From Pseudomonas sp. MIACH (lineage in GTDB: Bacteria; Pseudomonadota; Gammaproteobacteria; Pseudomonadales; Pseudomonadaceae): DNA of 64,000 nucleotides. The notes under the pieces are model-generated. The model did not search any database. It was given only the letters and a program-made list of their open reading frames with translations, and was not told where the DNA came from. How positions within the stretch are numbered: position 1 is the first letter of the stretch; the number at the start of each line of letters is the position of its first letter. This document shows positions 33,306 to 42,431 of the stretch, in pieces. Made by a program: the position numbers and the translations under genes. Location: positions 1 through 64,000 of the forward strand of contig NZ_LHVO01000010.1 in the NCBI RefSeq assembly GCF_001269925.1, written 5' to 3'.

Positions 33306-33770
33306 TTATGCGTGGTTGTCCAGCAGGCGATCAGCACCGCCTTCGACCAGACCGCGTTGCTGCAAGCGATCAGCACCGCCTTCGGCCAGGCCACGTTCCT
33401 GCAAGCGATCAGCGCCACCTTCGGCAACGCGGTTGCCTTGCAGGCGGTCGGCGCCATCTTCGGCAACGCGATTGCCTTGCAGGCGGTCGGCGCCATCTTC
33501 GGCAACGCGGTTGCCTTGCAGGCGGTCGGCGCCATCTTCGGCAACGCGGTTGCCTTGCAGGCGGTCGGCACCACCTTCAACAATACCGCGTTGCTGCAAG
33601 CGATCAGCACCACCTTCGGCAACACGACGTTCCAGCAGGCGATCCGAGCCACCTTCGGCAACACGACTTTCGATCAGGCGATCCGCGCCGCCTTCAGCAA
33701 CAACAGGGTGGGCAAATGCGTTTGCAGCGAGTACCGAGAAAGCGAGGCTAAGCAAGATTTGGCGTTTCAT
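33306..33770 (-). CDS. secreted 13-residue tandem-repeat protein
   Basis: A 154-residue protein with a signal peptide (MKRQILLSLAFSVLAANAFA) followed by ten tandem 13-residue repeats of the type VAEGGADRLQGNR. Repeats 5, 6 and 7 are identical. Conserved in all: E, GA/GS, DRL. The mature protein is almost nothing but repeat, hydrophilic and free of cysteine. GGAG lies 8 nt before the ATG. I do not know a function; possible roles are cell-surface binding or metal binding, but nothing in sequence decides. The 39-bp DNA repeat allows copy-number change. Confidence 0.85.
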   Translation of the reverse strand: MKRQILLSLAFSVLAANAFAHPVVAEGGADRLIESRVAEGGSDRLLERRVAEGGADRLQQRGIVEGGADRLQGNRVAEDGADRLQGNRVAEDGADRLQGNRVAEDGADRLQGNRVAEGGADRLQERGLAEGGADRLQQRGLVEGGADRLLDNHA

Positions 33771-33915
33771 GATGGTGTGCTCCGAGTGTTTTAGTTGGGT
33801 GTTGCTTGGTATGGGTTTGATGTTACGCGTTGCATTTTTTAAGAGAACTTCATTGCGCTGATGGTGACTATCGATGCCAGCGATGGCCCGTTTCAAAGGG
33901 CCATCGCCGCGCCGG

Positions 33916-34638
33916 TCACGGCATCTGTGGCCGTTCCTGGGGGCGCAGGTCGAACACCAGCACCTCGGCATCCTGGCCCTGGCTCAGGCGGATTTGCCGC
34001 TCATCGCGCACTCGGGCACCGTCGCCTTCCTGCAAGCGCTGGCCGTTGATGTCGACGCTGCCCCGAGCCACATGGATGTACACGTGGCGATCCGGCGGCA
34101 GGTCGAGGGTCGCGGCTTCGTCGCCCTTGAACAGCCCGGCGTACACCCTGGCGTCCTGGCGCACGGTCAGGGAGCCGTCGGTGCCGTCCGGCGAGATGAT
34201 CAGTTGCAGGCGCCCTTGTTTCTGCGCCGCGCTGAAGTGCTCCTGTTGATAGCGCGGCTCGGCACCGGCCACGGCGGGCACGATCCAGATTTGCAGGAAG
34301 TGCACGCCCAGGTGTTGGCTGTGGTTGAACTCGCTGTGGGCCACGCCGCTGCCGGCGCTCATCAGTTGCACATCGCCGGGGCGGATCACCGAACCGGTGC
34401 CCAGGGTGTCCTTGTGTTCCAGGGCGCCTTCAAGCACATAGGAGAAAATCTCCATGTCGCGGTGCGGGTGCTGGCCGAAGCCTTTGCCGGCCGCGACGCG
34501 GTCGTCGTTGATCACCAGCAGGTCGGAAAAACCCTGTTCATCGGGGTTCCAATAGTTGGCGAACGAGAAAGTGTGGAACGACTTCAACCAACCGTGATTG
34601 GCGGCGCCGCGTTCGGAAGCTTTGCGAAGGGTCAGCAT
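33916..34638 (-). CDS. pirin-family protein (YhhW-like quercetinase type)
   Basis: A 240-residue bicupin. The N-terminal cupin has the metal motif HPHRDMEIFSYVLEG (about residues 57-71) and SAGSGVAHSEFN. Pirin-like enzymes of this type (YhhW) can oxidise quercetin; the physiological role is unclear. GAGGACACC precedes the ATG. It is divergent from a GlxA-family regulator, its probable regulator. Confidence 0.9.
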   Translation of the reverse strand: MLTLRKASERGAANHGWLKSFHTFSFANYWNPDEQGFSDLLVINDDRVAAGKGFGQHPHRDMEIFSYVLEGALEHKDTLGTGSVIRPGDVQLMSAGSGVAHSEFNHSQHLGVHFLQIWIVPAVAGAEPRYQQEHFSAAQKQGRLQLIISPDGTDGSLTVRQDARVYAGLFKGDEAATLDLPPDRHVYIHVARGSVDINGQRLQEGDGARVRDERQIRLSQGQDAEVLVFDLRPQERPQMP

Positions 34639-34820
34639 GGTGGTGTCCTCAAGTGAGCGCGGGCTGCGAGATGCAGGGCGCTTGCGTTGAGAAGAAGGTT
34701 ACTGGTAACTGAAATATTCATTAAGAAGCTGAAATTTGAATAACTGTCTCTCTCAGATTGACAGTTAAAGGCATGCCATAATGCCTGCCGCTTTCTTTCC
34801 CCTTGATGGATGCTTCCTGT

Positions 34821-35771
34821 ATGAAAACCGTGGCCATGGCGCTGTTCCCGGACTTCCTCCTGCTGGACATGGCCGGGCCGCTCGAAGTGTTTTCCATTGC
34901 CAACCGCTACCTGCCGGCGGCGGAGCATTACCAGATTCTCACCCTGGGTACCGAGCCCGGTCCGTTGCGCGCTTCCAATGGGGTGCTGGTCCAGACTGAC
35001 CTGCTGCTGGACCAGGCCCAGGCGGCTTATGACCTGCTGCTGGTGCCCGGCGGCCCGGGTGCCTATAACGAATGCCACCCGGCGCTGCTGCCCTGGCTCA
35101 AGGCGGCGGCGCCACGGGCGCGACGCTTCGGTTCGATCTGCACCGGAGCCTTTGTGCTGGGCCACGCCGGGCTGCTCGACGAGCGCCGCGTGACCACCCA
35201 CTGGCACTACACCGAGCGGCTGATCAAGGCCTTCCCTAAGGCCATCGTCGAGACAGATCGCATCTACCTGCAGGACGGGCGCTTGATTACCTCGGGTGGG
35301 GTCACCGCCGGTATCGACCTGGCGCTGTCGATCGTCGCCCAGGACCATGGCAAGCAAGTGGCGGTGGATGTGGCCAAGGTGCTGCTGGTGGTGATGAAGC
35401 GCCAGGGCGGCCAGGCCCAGTTCAGTCCGATGACCGCGTCCGTGGCGCCCCAGGAAACCGCGATCACCCGCGTGCAGAACCATGTGCTCGCCCATCTGGA
35501 CCAGCCCTTCAGCATCGAGTCCATGGCCGAGCTGGCGGGCATGAGTGCACGCCACTTTGCCCGGTTGTTCGCCAAGGATGTGCAAATGACGCCCATGGCC
35601 TTCCTGCAAGGCGCGCGCATCGACCGCGCCCGGCAACTGCTGGAAACCACCGACCTGCCGCTCAAGACCGTGGCGTTCCACGCAGGCTTCGGCAGCGTGC
35701 GGCATATGCGCTTTCTATTCAGTGAAAAACTCGGCCTGAACCCTACCCAATACCGACAGCAGTTCAGTTAA
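34821..35771 (+). CDS. GlxA-family transcriptional regulator (DJ-1/PfpI + AraC)
   Basis: A 316-residue regulator. An N-terminal DJ-1/PfpI-like domain (ALFPDFLLLDMAGPLEVF; GSICTGAFVLGHAG with the nucleophile-elbow Cys) is followed by a C-terminal AraC helix-turn-helix pair (FSIESMAELAGMSARHFARLF; KTVAFHAGFGSVRHMRFLF). ATG 34821 gives the usual N-terminus; ATG 34806 is an alternative. It is divergent from the pirin gene. Confidence 0.88.
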   Translation: MKTVAMALFPDFLLLDMAGPLEVFSIANRYLPAAEHYQILTLGTEPGPLRASNGVLVQTDLLLDQAQAAYDLLLVPGGPGAYNECHPALLPWLKAAAPRARRFGSICTGAFVLGHAGLLDERRVTTHWHYTERLIKAFPKAIVETDRIYLQDGRLITSGGVTAGIDLALSIVAQDHGKQVAVDVAKVLLVVMKRQGGQAQFSPMTASVAPQETAITRVQNHVLAHLDQPFSIESMAELAGMSARHFARLFAKDVQMTPMAFLQGARIDRARQLLETTDLPLKTVAFHAGFGSVRHMRFLFSEKLGLNPTQYRQQFS

Positions 35772-35866
35772 CGACAGGATGTCCGTCTCGCGCACCCGAT
35801 TGTCCGTCGTGCTCCCCGTGCCAGCATTGTCCTGTCACGGGTAGCTGGCAAGATAGCGTCGAGCCC

Positions 35867-37390
35867 ATGGAAAAGGATGCGCGGACGCCCAAGACCGGGT
35901 GTTCCAGCGCGATTGCAGACATGAATATCCCTCTGGCGATTGACGCGGATAGCACGGTGCGTTTCGGTGACTATGTCTTTCACAGGCAGCAGCGACTGGT
36001 GAGCAAGGCGGGTTGGCCGGTGTCGCTGGGCGGGCGGGCGTTGGATATCCTGGCGGTACTGTTGGAGTCGCCAGGGCAATTTATCAGCAAGGCCACCCTG
36101 ATCGAGCGGGTCTGGCCGTGCAGTGTGGTGGAAGAGAACAACCTGCGGGTGCACATCGCCGCACTGCGCCGTGCCCTCGACGGGCAACGCCTTATCCTCA
36201 ATGACCCCCAGCGCGGTTACTGTTTTGTTGCACCTGTGGAGGTTGCAGCCGCCACGGTGCTGCCCCGGCATAACCTCGCCACCCGACTCAGCCCGGTGAT
36301 CGGTCGCGATGAGCTGCTGGGCATACTGGTGCGGCGGGTGTCCGGGCAGCACCTGATAACCCTCACCGGTTGCGCCGGCGTGGGCAAGAGCACCCTGGCC
36401 CTGGCGCTGGCCGAGCGCGTGTTGCCGCGCTACCGCGACGGTGTGTGGTGGGTCGACCTGGCCACCCTGGAGACACCGCTGCTGATGCTGTGCCACCTGG
36501 CCACGGCCCTGCATCTGGAACCCCGCGGCAGTGTCACTGAGTTGTGCCGCCAACTGGTGTCCCGGCAATTGCTGCTGGTGCTCGACGGCGCCGACCTGCT
36601 GCTCGGTGCCTGTCGACATCTTTTGCGGGCGCTGCGCGAAAACGCGCCCCAGGTCAGCGTGCTGGTCAGCAGTCGCGAAGCGTTGCAGGCCCCAGGCGAA
36701 TGGGTGCTGCGCGTGCCCCCACTGGCCGTGCCGGCGCCGTCGGCGGTGGGCAGTATTGAACAGGCGATGGCGTTCCCCGCCGTGCAACTGTTCGTCGCGC
36801 GGGCGTGTGCCGGTCAACAGGGCTTTGTATTGCGCCACCAGGACCTGGCGCCGTTGCGGGACATCTGCCGGCGCCTCGACGGTATTCCCCTGGCCCTTGA
36901 ACTGGCGGCGGCCCAGGTGGACGCGTTGGGCGTACGCGGTTTACAGGCGCAGTTGCACAGTGGGTTGCAGGTACTGACCCGGGGTCGCCGCACGGCGGTG
37001 GAGCGCCACCAATCCCTGACCGCCGCCCTGGACTGGACATACCAGCGCCTGAGCCTGCCGGAGCGTTGGCTGTTCCTGCAATTGAGCTTATTCAAGATGG
37101 CCGTGACCTTGCCCACCCTGAGCAAGCTGGTGGCCGGCACCGAGCTGGAACACGCTGATTTGTCGTACCTGCTCGGGCGCCTGGTCGGCACCTCGCTGCT
37201 GGGCGTGGAACCCGGTCCGGGTTATCCACGCTATCGCCTGCTCAACAGTGTGCGCAGCTATGGCCTGGCACTCCTGCGCAACCCGCAGCAGGTGGCGCGT
37301 TTGCAGCAGGGCTATGGGCATTACCTGGGGACGTTTTCAGGCCGGCCGTTTGTCCTGCAGCTCGTCGAGCAGGCGGCGTACGCGGACTAG
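35867..37390 (+). CDS. winged-helix/ATPase regulator, short form (possibly truncated)
   Basis: A 507-residue protein: an OmpR-type winged helix (about residues 30-125, ending QRGYCFVAPV), then an NB-ARC-like ATPase with Walker A GCAGVGKST (168-176) and sensor-like LVSSREALQAPGEWVLR. It matches the first half of the paralogue encoded on the opposite strand at 37337-40099, then stops just after the ATPase, without the helical repeat half. The last 18 codons lie inside the 3' end of that paralogue, on the other strand. ATG 35921 is an alternative start. It may be a truncated but still expressed regulator. Confidence 0.78.
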   Translation: MEKDARTPKTGCSSAIADMNIPLAIDADSTVRFGDYVFHRQQRLVSKAGWPVSLGGRALDILAVLLESPGQFISKATLIERVWPCSVVEENNLRVHIAALRRALDGQRLILNDPQRGYCFVAPVEVAAATVLPRHNLATRLSPVIGRDELLGILVRRVSGQHLITLTGCAGVGKSTLALALAERVLPRYRDGVWWVDLATLETPLLMLCHLATALHLEPRGSVTELCRQLVSRQLLLVLDGADLLLGACRHLLRALRENAPQVSVLVSSREALQAPGEWVLRVPPLAVPAPSAVGSIEQAMAFPAVQLFVARACAGQQGFVLRHQDLAPLRDICRRLDGIPLALELAAAQVDALGVRGLQAQLHSGLQVLTRGRRTAVERHQSLTAALDWTYQRLSLPERWLFLQLSLFKMAVTLPTLSKLVAGTELEHADLSYLLGRLVGTSLLGVEPGPGYPRYRLLNSVRSYGLALLRNPQQVARLQQGYGHYLGTFSGRPFVLQLVEQAAYAD

Positions 37391-40099
37391 GTCCTGGGTG
37401 GCGAAGCCTTCGGTAAATCGCGCGTAGACCGAACCCAGCAGGTCGCGGGCGGCCTGCACACGACCCTGTTTTTGCCACAGCCGCGCCAAGGAGTCCGCAC
37501 AGCGCAGCTCCCAGGCCAACGCGCCTTGCTGGTGTGCCAGGCCCAGGGCTTCGAGCAGCAGCGCCTCAGCCCCGTTGGCATCGGGCATGGCCTCGGCGCG
37601 CACGCGCAGGATTTCCGGGCTGCACCAGCCGGCGGCACCGCTCCGGGCGCGTTCGAACAAGGCCTCATCCACTGCACGGGCGTTGAAGGTCACCAGGATG
37701 TCTTCGACCAGCCCCAACCCCTGCCTATCGGCGATCTGCGCGGTGCCTTCGTAGCATTGCGCCCAGGTGTGGAACAACTGCACCGAATGTTTTTGCGCCT
37801 GCTGTAGCAGCAGGTCCAACTGGTCGCGGGCTGCGAGGCTGTCGCCGTTGTAGTGGGCGATGACCACCCCCGCCAGGGCCAGGGTGTAGCAAATCGACGT
37901 GCCGTGGTTGATCTGCAACGCCAACTCCAGCGCCTGGCTTGCGGTGCGCCACGCACGTTCGGGAAAACCGCGCAGCCACAGGATGCGTGCGAGGATGGTC
38001 AACGAGGCCACGCTCTGGTCGTACTGCACGCCAAATCCGTGGGTAAATCGGTTGAGATGGCCGCTCTGGGCCATGCTCTGGATCACCTGTTCGGCATTCT
38101 GCTGCGCCAGCGTCTGGTGGCCGGCGAAGTGCTGCGCCAGCACCCTCAGGCGTTGGGCGCTGAGGGCCAGCAACGGCTCGGCCTGAGGCCCCAATCGGTC
38201 GAAATGCAGGCTTTGCTTCAAGGCCTCGTGGTAGTTGCCGCCGCACAGGCTGACCGCCATTTGTCCTGATACCGCACGCAGTTGGCCGACCAGGTTCTTG
38301 TCGGCTTCGGCCAGGCGCTGCGCACAGGCAAAGGCTTCGATGGTCTGCGGCGTGCCGCCCTGGGCGTGATAGGAAAAGCTGCCGAATGCCAACTGCAAGG
38401 CCATGTTCAAACGCTGGCTCGGCACACTCGATTGCCCCAGCCGCGTCAGGGCCTTGCCCACGTACAGGCCGTGTTCGCGCAGCAGTGACAACTCCTGCCA
38501 CAGCGGCGTGGCGCTGACAGTGAGACGAATGCCCAGCAGGTGGACGCCCTGGTCGCCCAGGCCCCAGTCGAGGGCGGCACGAATGTCTTCGCGCAGCGGG
38601 GCATAGCGGTCGATCCAGGCTTGGGTGGCGGTCTGCTCCCAATCGTCCTGCGCCTGGTTCATCAGCACCAGGCAGCGGTTGGCGTGGCGTTCACGGGTGG
38701 CGTCGAGTTCATTGGCGACGCTGAGTTTTTCCAGGGCATAGGTGCGGGTGATGTCCAGCAGGCGATAGATCACCTCGTCATCCCCGGCCTCCACATTGAG
38801 CAAGGATTTCGCCACCAGTTGGGTGATCGAACCCAGCACCTCGGCCGGCGCAACCTCTTGCCCGGCGATCACCGCCGCAGCACTGGCGAGGCTGAAACCA
38901 CCCCGGAACACCGCGAGGCGACGCAGGCAGATTTGCTCGCAGCCAGTGAGCAGTTCGAAGCTCCAGTCCAGGGTGGCGCGCAGGGTTTGATGGCGGGGCA
39001 GGGCGCTGTGTCGGCCACGGGTGAGCAGGCGGAAGTTGTCTTCCATTTGCACCAGCAGGCCGGGCAGGCCGAAGCGTTCGATCTGCGCGGCCACCAGCTC
39101 GATTGCCAGGGGAATGCCGTCCAGGCGTTGGCAGATGTCGATGGCCAGGGGCAGTTCGGCGTCGCTCAGTTCGAAGCTGTCCTGATGGGACATGGCCCGC
39201 TCGATCAGCAGTTGCAGGGCCGGATAGCCCAAGGCCTGGGCGCGGTTGCCGGTGGCGGGCGGGCAGGCCAGGGGCTCCAGGCGTTGCACCGACTCGCCCT
39301 CGGCGCGCAAGGCCTCGCGGCTGGTGGCGAGGATGTGCAATTTGGGCGCGTGGCGCAGCAGGGTCTCGCTGATCAGTGCGATGTCGTCCAGCAGGTGCTC
39401 GCAGTTGTCGATCACCAGCAGCAACTGGCGCGCCTGCAGGCGGCGTGCAAACACAGCCAGCGGCTCGTGCTCGGTGTGGGTGAGGTCGAGCAGCGCAGCG
39501 AGGTTGGGCAGGATCATCGACGGTGCGCTGAGAGGCGCCAGGTCCAGCAGGCGAATACCGTCGGGGTAATGCCCGATCAACAATTCCGCCACGCGCAACG
39601 CGACGGTGGTCTTGCCGATGCCGCCGGCGCCGGTCAGGGTGATAAAGCGTTGCTCGGGCAGGTGCTGCACCAGACTGTCGATCAGGGCCTGGCGGCCGAG
39701 CATGCGCGTGCGTCGCAGCGGCAGGTTGTGGCTCGGGCGTTGGGGCGCGCCTTCGGTGGGTAGGCTCATCGGCTCGATGCTCAGTGGTGCCACAAAACTG
39801 TAGCCGCGCTGGGCCACCGTGACGATATAGCGCTGCCCGGCCTGGCCATCGCCCAGGGCCTTGCGCAGCGCTGCCATATGCACCCGCAGGTTGCCGTCTT
39901 CCACCACGCTTTTAGGCCAGACCCGGGCGATCAGTTCCTGCTTGCTCACCACATTGCCGGCCTGCTCCAGCAGGATCAGCAGGATATCCACTGCCCGCCG
40001 TCCCAGGCGCAACGGGCGACCGGCTTCCAGCACCAGACGCTGGTGCGGGTGAATACGGTAGGGGCCGAAATGCACGGCCTGGTCGCGTGGGTCACTCAT
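37337..40099 (-). CDS. winged-helix/ATPase/TPR-like transcriptional regulator
   Basis: A 920-residue regulator. The N-terminal OmpR-type winged helix (residues 8-104, RAVDILLILLEQAGNVVSKQELI to AQRGYSFVAPL) is followed by a signal-transduction ATPase with Walker A GAGGIGKTT (156-164), VIDNCEHLLDD as Walker B, and LATSREALRAEGE. A C-terminal alpha-helical region of TPR type takes up about residues 500-910. Such proteins sense a ligand through ATPase/TPR domains and bind DNA with the winged helix. The start is ATG 40099; 12 more residues are possible. It overlaps the convergent paralogue by 54 bp. Confidence 0.88.
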   Translation of the reverse strand: MSDPRDQAVHFGPYRIHPHQRLVLEAGRPLRLGRRAVDILLILLEQAGNVVSKQELIARVWPKSVVEDGNLRVHMAALRKALGDGQAGQRYIVTVAQRGYSFVAPLSIEPMSLPTEGAPQRPSHNLPLRRTRMLGRQALIDSLVQHLPEQRFITLTGAGGIGKTTVALRVAELLIGHYPDGIRLLDLAPLSAPSMILPNLAALLDLTHTEHEPLAVFARRLQARQLLLVIDNCEHLLDDIALISETLLRHAPKLHILATSREALRAEGESVQRLEPLACPPATGNRAQALGYPALQLLIERAMSHQDSFELSDAELPLAIDICQRLDGIPLAIELVAAQIERFGLPGLLVQMEDNFRLLTRGRHSALPRHQTLRATLDWSFELLTGCEQICLRRLAVFRGGFSLASAAAVIAGQEVAPAEVLGSITQLVAKSLLNVEAGDDEVIYRLLDITRTYALEKLSVANELDATRERHANRCLVLMNQAQDDWEQTATQAWIDRYAPLREDIRAALDWGLGDQGVHLLGIRLTVSATPLWQELSLLREHGLYVGKALTRLGQSSVPSQRLNMALQLAFGSFSYHAQGGTPQTIEAFACAQRLAEADKNLVGQLRAVSGQMAVSLCGGNYHEALKQSLHFDRLGPQAEPLLALSAQRLRVLAQHFAGHQTLAQQNAEQVIQSMAQSGHLNRFTHGFGVQYDQSVASLTILARILWLRGFPERAWRTASQALELALQINHGTSICYTLALAGVVIAHYNGDSLAARDQLDLLLQQAQKHSVQLFHTWAQCYEGTAQIADRQGLGLVEDILVTFNARAVDEALFERARSGAAGWCSPEILRVRAEAMPDANGAEALLLEALGLAHQQGALAWELRCADSLARLWQKQGRVQAARDLLGSVYARFTEGFATQDLVRVRRLLDELQDKRPA

Positions 40100-40156
40100 G
40101 GGTGGCCATGTTCTGGGGAAAGTAGCGGCCAGCATATTCCAGGCGCATGCAGACCA

Positions 40157-40555
40157 CTAGGCGGCGATCTCTTGAGGCTTGTGACGCAGTTGGTGATTTC
40201 GCCAGGTCATCGGGTTGACGCCCTCGCTGCGCGTGAACATATGGCAGAAATGCGCCTGGTCGCAAAACCCGCACTCCAGGCTGATTTGCGTGAGGCTCAA
40301 GGAGGATCCGGTGATCAGTTCCTTGGCCCGCTGGATGCGTTGCTGGCGTATCCATTCCTGGGGCGACAGCCCGGTGGTGCACTTGAATGCGCGGGAGAAA
40401 TGGCTGCGCGACAGGGCGCAGGCTTGGGCCAGGTCGGCAATCGCCAGGCTTTCGCCGAGGTTGGCGAGGATCAATTGCTTGGCGATGCGCTCGCGCCGTG
40501 GGCATAGGCCGCCGGTAGCGGATAAGCGAGGAGAGTAGTACGCAGGTCGGGCCAT
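40157..40555 (-). CDS. short AraC-family regulator
   Basis: A 132-residue protein that is essentially only the AraC DNA-binding domain: first helix-turn-helix LAIADLAQACALSRSHFSRAFK and second LTQISLECGFCDQAHFCHMF, in the style of SoxS/MarA. No ligand-binding domain is present, so it is likely controlled by its own level. It lies 57 bp upstream of the large winged-helix/ATPase gene in the same direction. Confidence 0.85.
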   Translation of the reverse strand: MARPAYYSPRLSATGGLCPRRERIAKQLILANLGESLAIADLAQACALSRSHFSRAFKCTTGLSPQEWIRQQRIQRAKELITGSSLSLTQISLECGFCDQAHFCHMFTRSEGVNPMTWRNHQLRHKPQEIAA

Positions 40556-40759
40556 GACGAATATCCGCAGTCGATGGGAGCGTTCCCGGTGAATGGATGC
40601 AGTGTAGACCGGCTCATTTTTGGCGCCGGACCGTCTGGCTGGCGAGTTAATCGTTGTTAATTTCGCCAGGTGCGGTCACGAAAAAGACAGCACAGGCGTG
40701 CAATCCAGACAGTGTTTTGCCTGCTTAGCTGGCAGCCTGCTAACCGTTTGGATACCGCC

Positions 40760-41668
40760 ATGAACCGCAACGACCTGCGCCGCGTCGACATGAACCTGTT
40801 GGTGATTTTCGAAGCGCTGATGTTCGAGAAGAACCTGACTCGGGTTGCCGAAAAGCTCTTCATGGGCCAACCGGCGGTGAGTGCGGCCCTGGGTCGGCTG
40901 CGAGATTTGTTCGACGACCCGCTGCTGCTGCGCAATGGCCGGGGCATGGAGCCCACACCGCGCGCCGTGGCGATACTCAAGGAACTGCAACCGGCCATGG
41001 ACACCATTTCAGGCGCGGTCAGCCGCGCCAAGGACTTCGACCCTTCCACCAGTTGTGCGGTGTTCCGCATCGGCCTGTCCGACGACGCCGAGTTCGGCCT
41101 GTTCCCGCCGTTGCTCAGCCAACTGCGCGAAGAAGCCCCCGGCATTATCGTGGTGGTACGCCGCGCCAACTACCTGCTGATGTCCACGTTACTGGCCAGT
41201 GGCGAGATCTCGGTGGGGGTGAGCTACACCACCGAACTGCCGGCGAATGCCAAGCGTAAGAAACTGCGGGACATTCCCTGCAAGGTACTGCGCGGTGATG
41301 ACGGGTTGGCGCCGCTCACCCTGGATGAGTACTGCGAGCGGCCCCATGCGATGGTGTCGTTCTCCGGGGACTTGAGCGGCAACATCGACCTGGACCTGGC
41401 GCGTATCGGCCGTGCACGGCGGGTGGTGCTGGCGGTGCCGCAATTCAGTGGGCTGCGGGCGTTGCTGGCCGGTACGCAGATTATTGCGACGGTGCCGGAT
41501 TATGCGGCATGTGCGTTGACCGAGGGCACGGCGCTACGGGCAGAGGACCCGCCGTTTGCGATTGATGCGGCGGAGTTGTCGATGGTGTGGAGCGGGGTGC
41601 ATGACAATGACCCGGCGGAGCGGTGGTTGAGGGGCAGGATTGCGGAGCATATGGCGGGAGGGGGTTGA
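40760..41668 (+). CDS. MexT-like LysR-family regulator
   Basis: A 302-residue LysR regulator closely resembling P. aeruginosa MexT as I remember it: MNRNDLRRVDMNLL at the start, AEKLFMGQPAVSAALGRLRDLFDDPLLLR, FRIGLSDDAEFGL, RRANYLLMSTLLASGEISVGVSYT, VVLAVPQFSG and NDPAERWLR. MexT activates the mexEF-oprN efflux operon. No such operon is in the window, so this may be a MexT paralogue with another target. ATG 40760 gives the MexT-like N-terminus. Confidence 0.85.
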   Translation: MNRNDLRRVDMNLLVIFEALMFEKNLTRVAEKLFMGQPAVSAALGRLRDLFDDPLLLRNGRGMEPTPRAVAILKELQPAMDTISGAVSRAKDFDPSTSCAVFRIGLSDDAEFGLFPPLLSQLREEAPGIIVVVRRANYLLMSTLLASGEISVGVSYTTELPANAKRKKLRDIPCKVLRGDDGLAPLTLDEYCERPHAMVSFSGDLSGNIDLDLARIGRARRVVLAVPQFSGLRALLAGTQIIATVPDYAACALTEGTALRAEDPPFAIDAAELSMVWSGVHDNDPAERWLRGRIAEHMAGGG

Positions 41669-41718
41669 GCTTGGCGGCCTCTGGGCCGATCGGAGTTGTG
41701 AGCCTGGTGTACTCGGTT

Positions 41719-41751
41719 CAATGTGGGAGGGGCAAGCTCCCTCCCACATTG
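41719..41751. repeat. REP palindrome before lexA2
   Basis: CAATGTGGGAGG is mirrored by CCTCCCACATTG around a GGCAAGCT centre. It lies between the MexT-like gene and the SOS operon and may end the upstream transcript. Confidence 0.8.
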
Positions 41752-41805
41752 AATCTGCATAACACCCAACTCCGACTACCGGTTCTTGTAAGAAATTTCC
41801 TATAA

Positions 41806-41821
41806 GAGTACAAATGTACTC
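41806..41821. promoter_or_regulatory. LexA2-type SOS operator
   Basis: GAGTACAAATGTACTC is a perfect 6-bp dyad with a 4-bp AAAT spacer. Its GTAC-N4-GTAC core matches the LexA2 box type I recall from P. putida (GTAC-N4-GTGC). It ends 1 bp before ATG 41823 and contains the alternative ATG 41814. Autorepression of the SOS mutagenesis operon is inferred. Confidence 0.8.
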
Positions 41822-41822
41822 C

Positions 41823-42431
41823 ATGACAAACCTGACCCCCCGCCGCACCGCCATCCTGACCTTCATCCGCGACCGTATCGCGCAGCAAGGCCAACCCCCC
41901 AGCCTCGCCGAGATCGCCGAGGCGTTCGGCTTTGCGTCCCGCAGTGTCGCGCGTAAACACGTTGTGGCGCTGACCGAAGCCGGCTTCATTGAGGTCAACC
42001 CCAACCAGGCGCGTGGTATTCGTTTGCTCAACCAGCCCGTACGCCCGGAGTGGCTGGATGTCCCGGTGCTCGGCCGAGTGGCGGCTGGCCGGCCTATCGG
42101 CGCGGATGCCGAAGTGCACAGTCGCCTGCAACTTGATCCTGCCACTTTCGCGAAAACCCCGGATTACCTGTTGCGGGTGCAAGGCGATTCGATGATCGAA
42201 GACGGCATCCTTGACGGCGATCTGGTGGGCGTACGCCGCAGTGCCGAAGCCTTGAGCGGGCAGATTGTGGTGGCGCGCCTGGACGGCGAAGTCACCATCA
42301 AGCGTTTCGAACGCAGTGGCGACCGTGTGCGCCTGCTGCCGCGCAACCCCGCGTACGAACCTATCGTGGTAGGCCCCGACCAGGACTTGGCCATCGAAGG
42401 GGTGTTCTGCGGTCTGGTGAGGCAAGGCTGA
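41823..42431 (+). CDS. lexA2: LexA2 repressor
   Basis: A 202-residue LexA paralogue. The N-terminal winged helix (PPSLAEIAEAFGFASRSVARKHVVAL) is followed by the self-cleavage site VAAGRP and a signal-peptidase-like domain with catalytic Ser (VQGDSMI) and Lys (DGEVTIKRF). It represses the operon it heads until RecA-stimulated cleavage. ATG 41814 lies within the operator dyad, so I favour ATG 41823; neither has a clear ribosome site. The stop overlaps imuA by one base. Confidence 0.9.
   Translation: MTNLTPRRTAILTFIRDRIAQQGQPPSLAEIAEAFGFASRSVARKHVVALTEAGFIEVNPNQARGIRLLNQPVRPEWLDVPVLGRVAAGRPIGADAEVHSRLQLDPATFAKTPDYLLRVQGDSMIEDGILDGDLVGVRRSAEALSGQIVVARLDGEVTIKRFERSGDRVRLLPRNPAYEPIVVGPDQDLAIEGVFCGLVRQG

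Noticed and set aside
33340..33700. Regular ~39-bp direct repeats resembling a CRISPR or minisatellite array
   Set aside because: The repeats are in frame and encode the 13-residue units of a secreted protein with signal peptide, ribosome site and terminator. There are no unique spacers and no cas genes.
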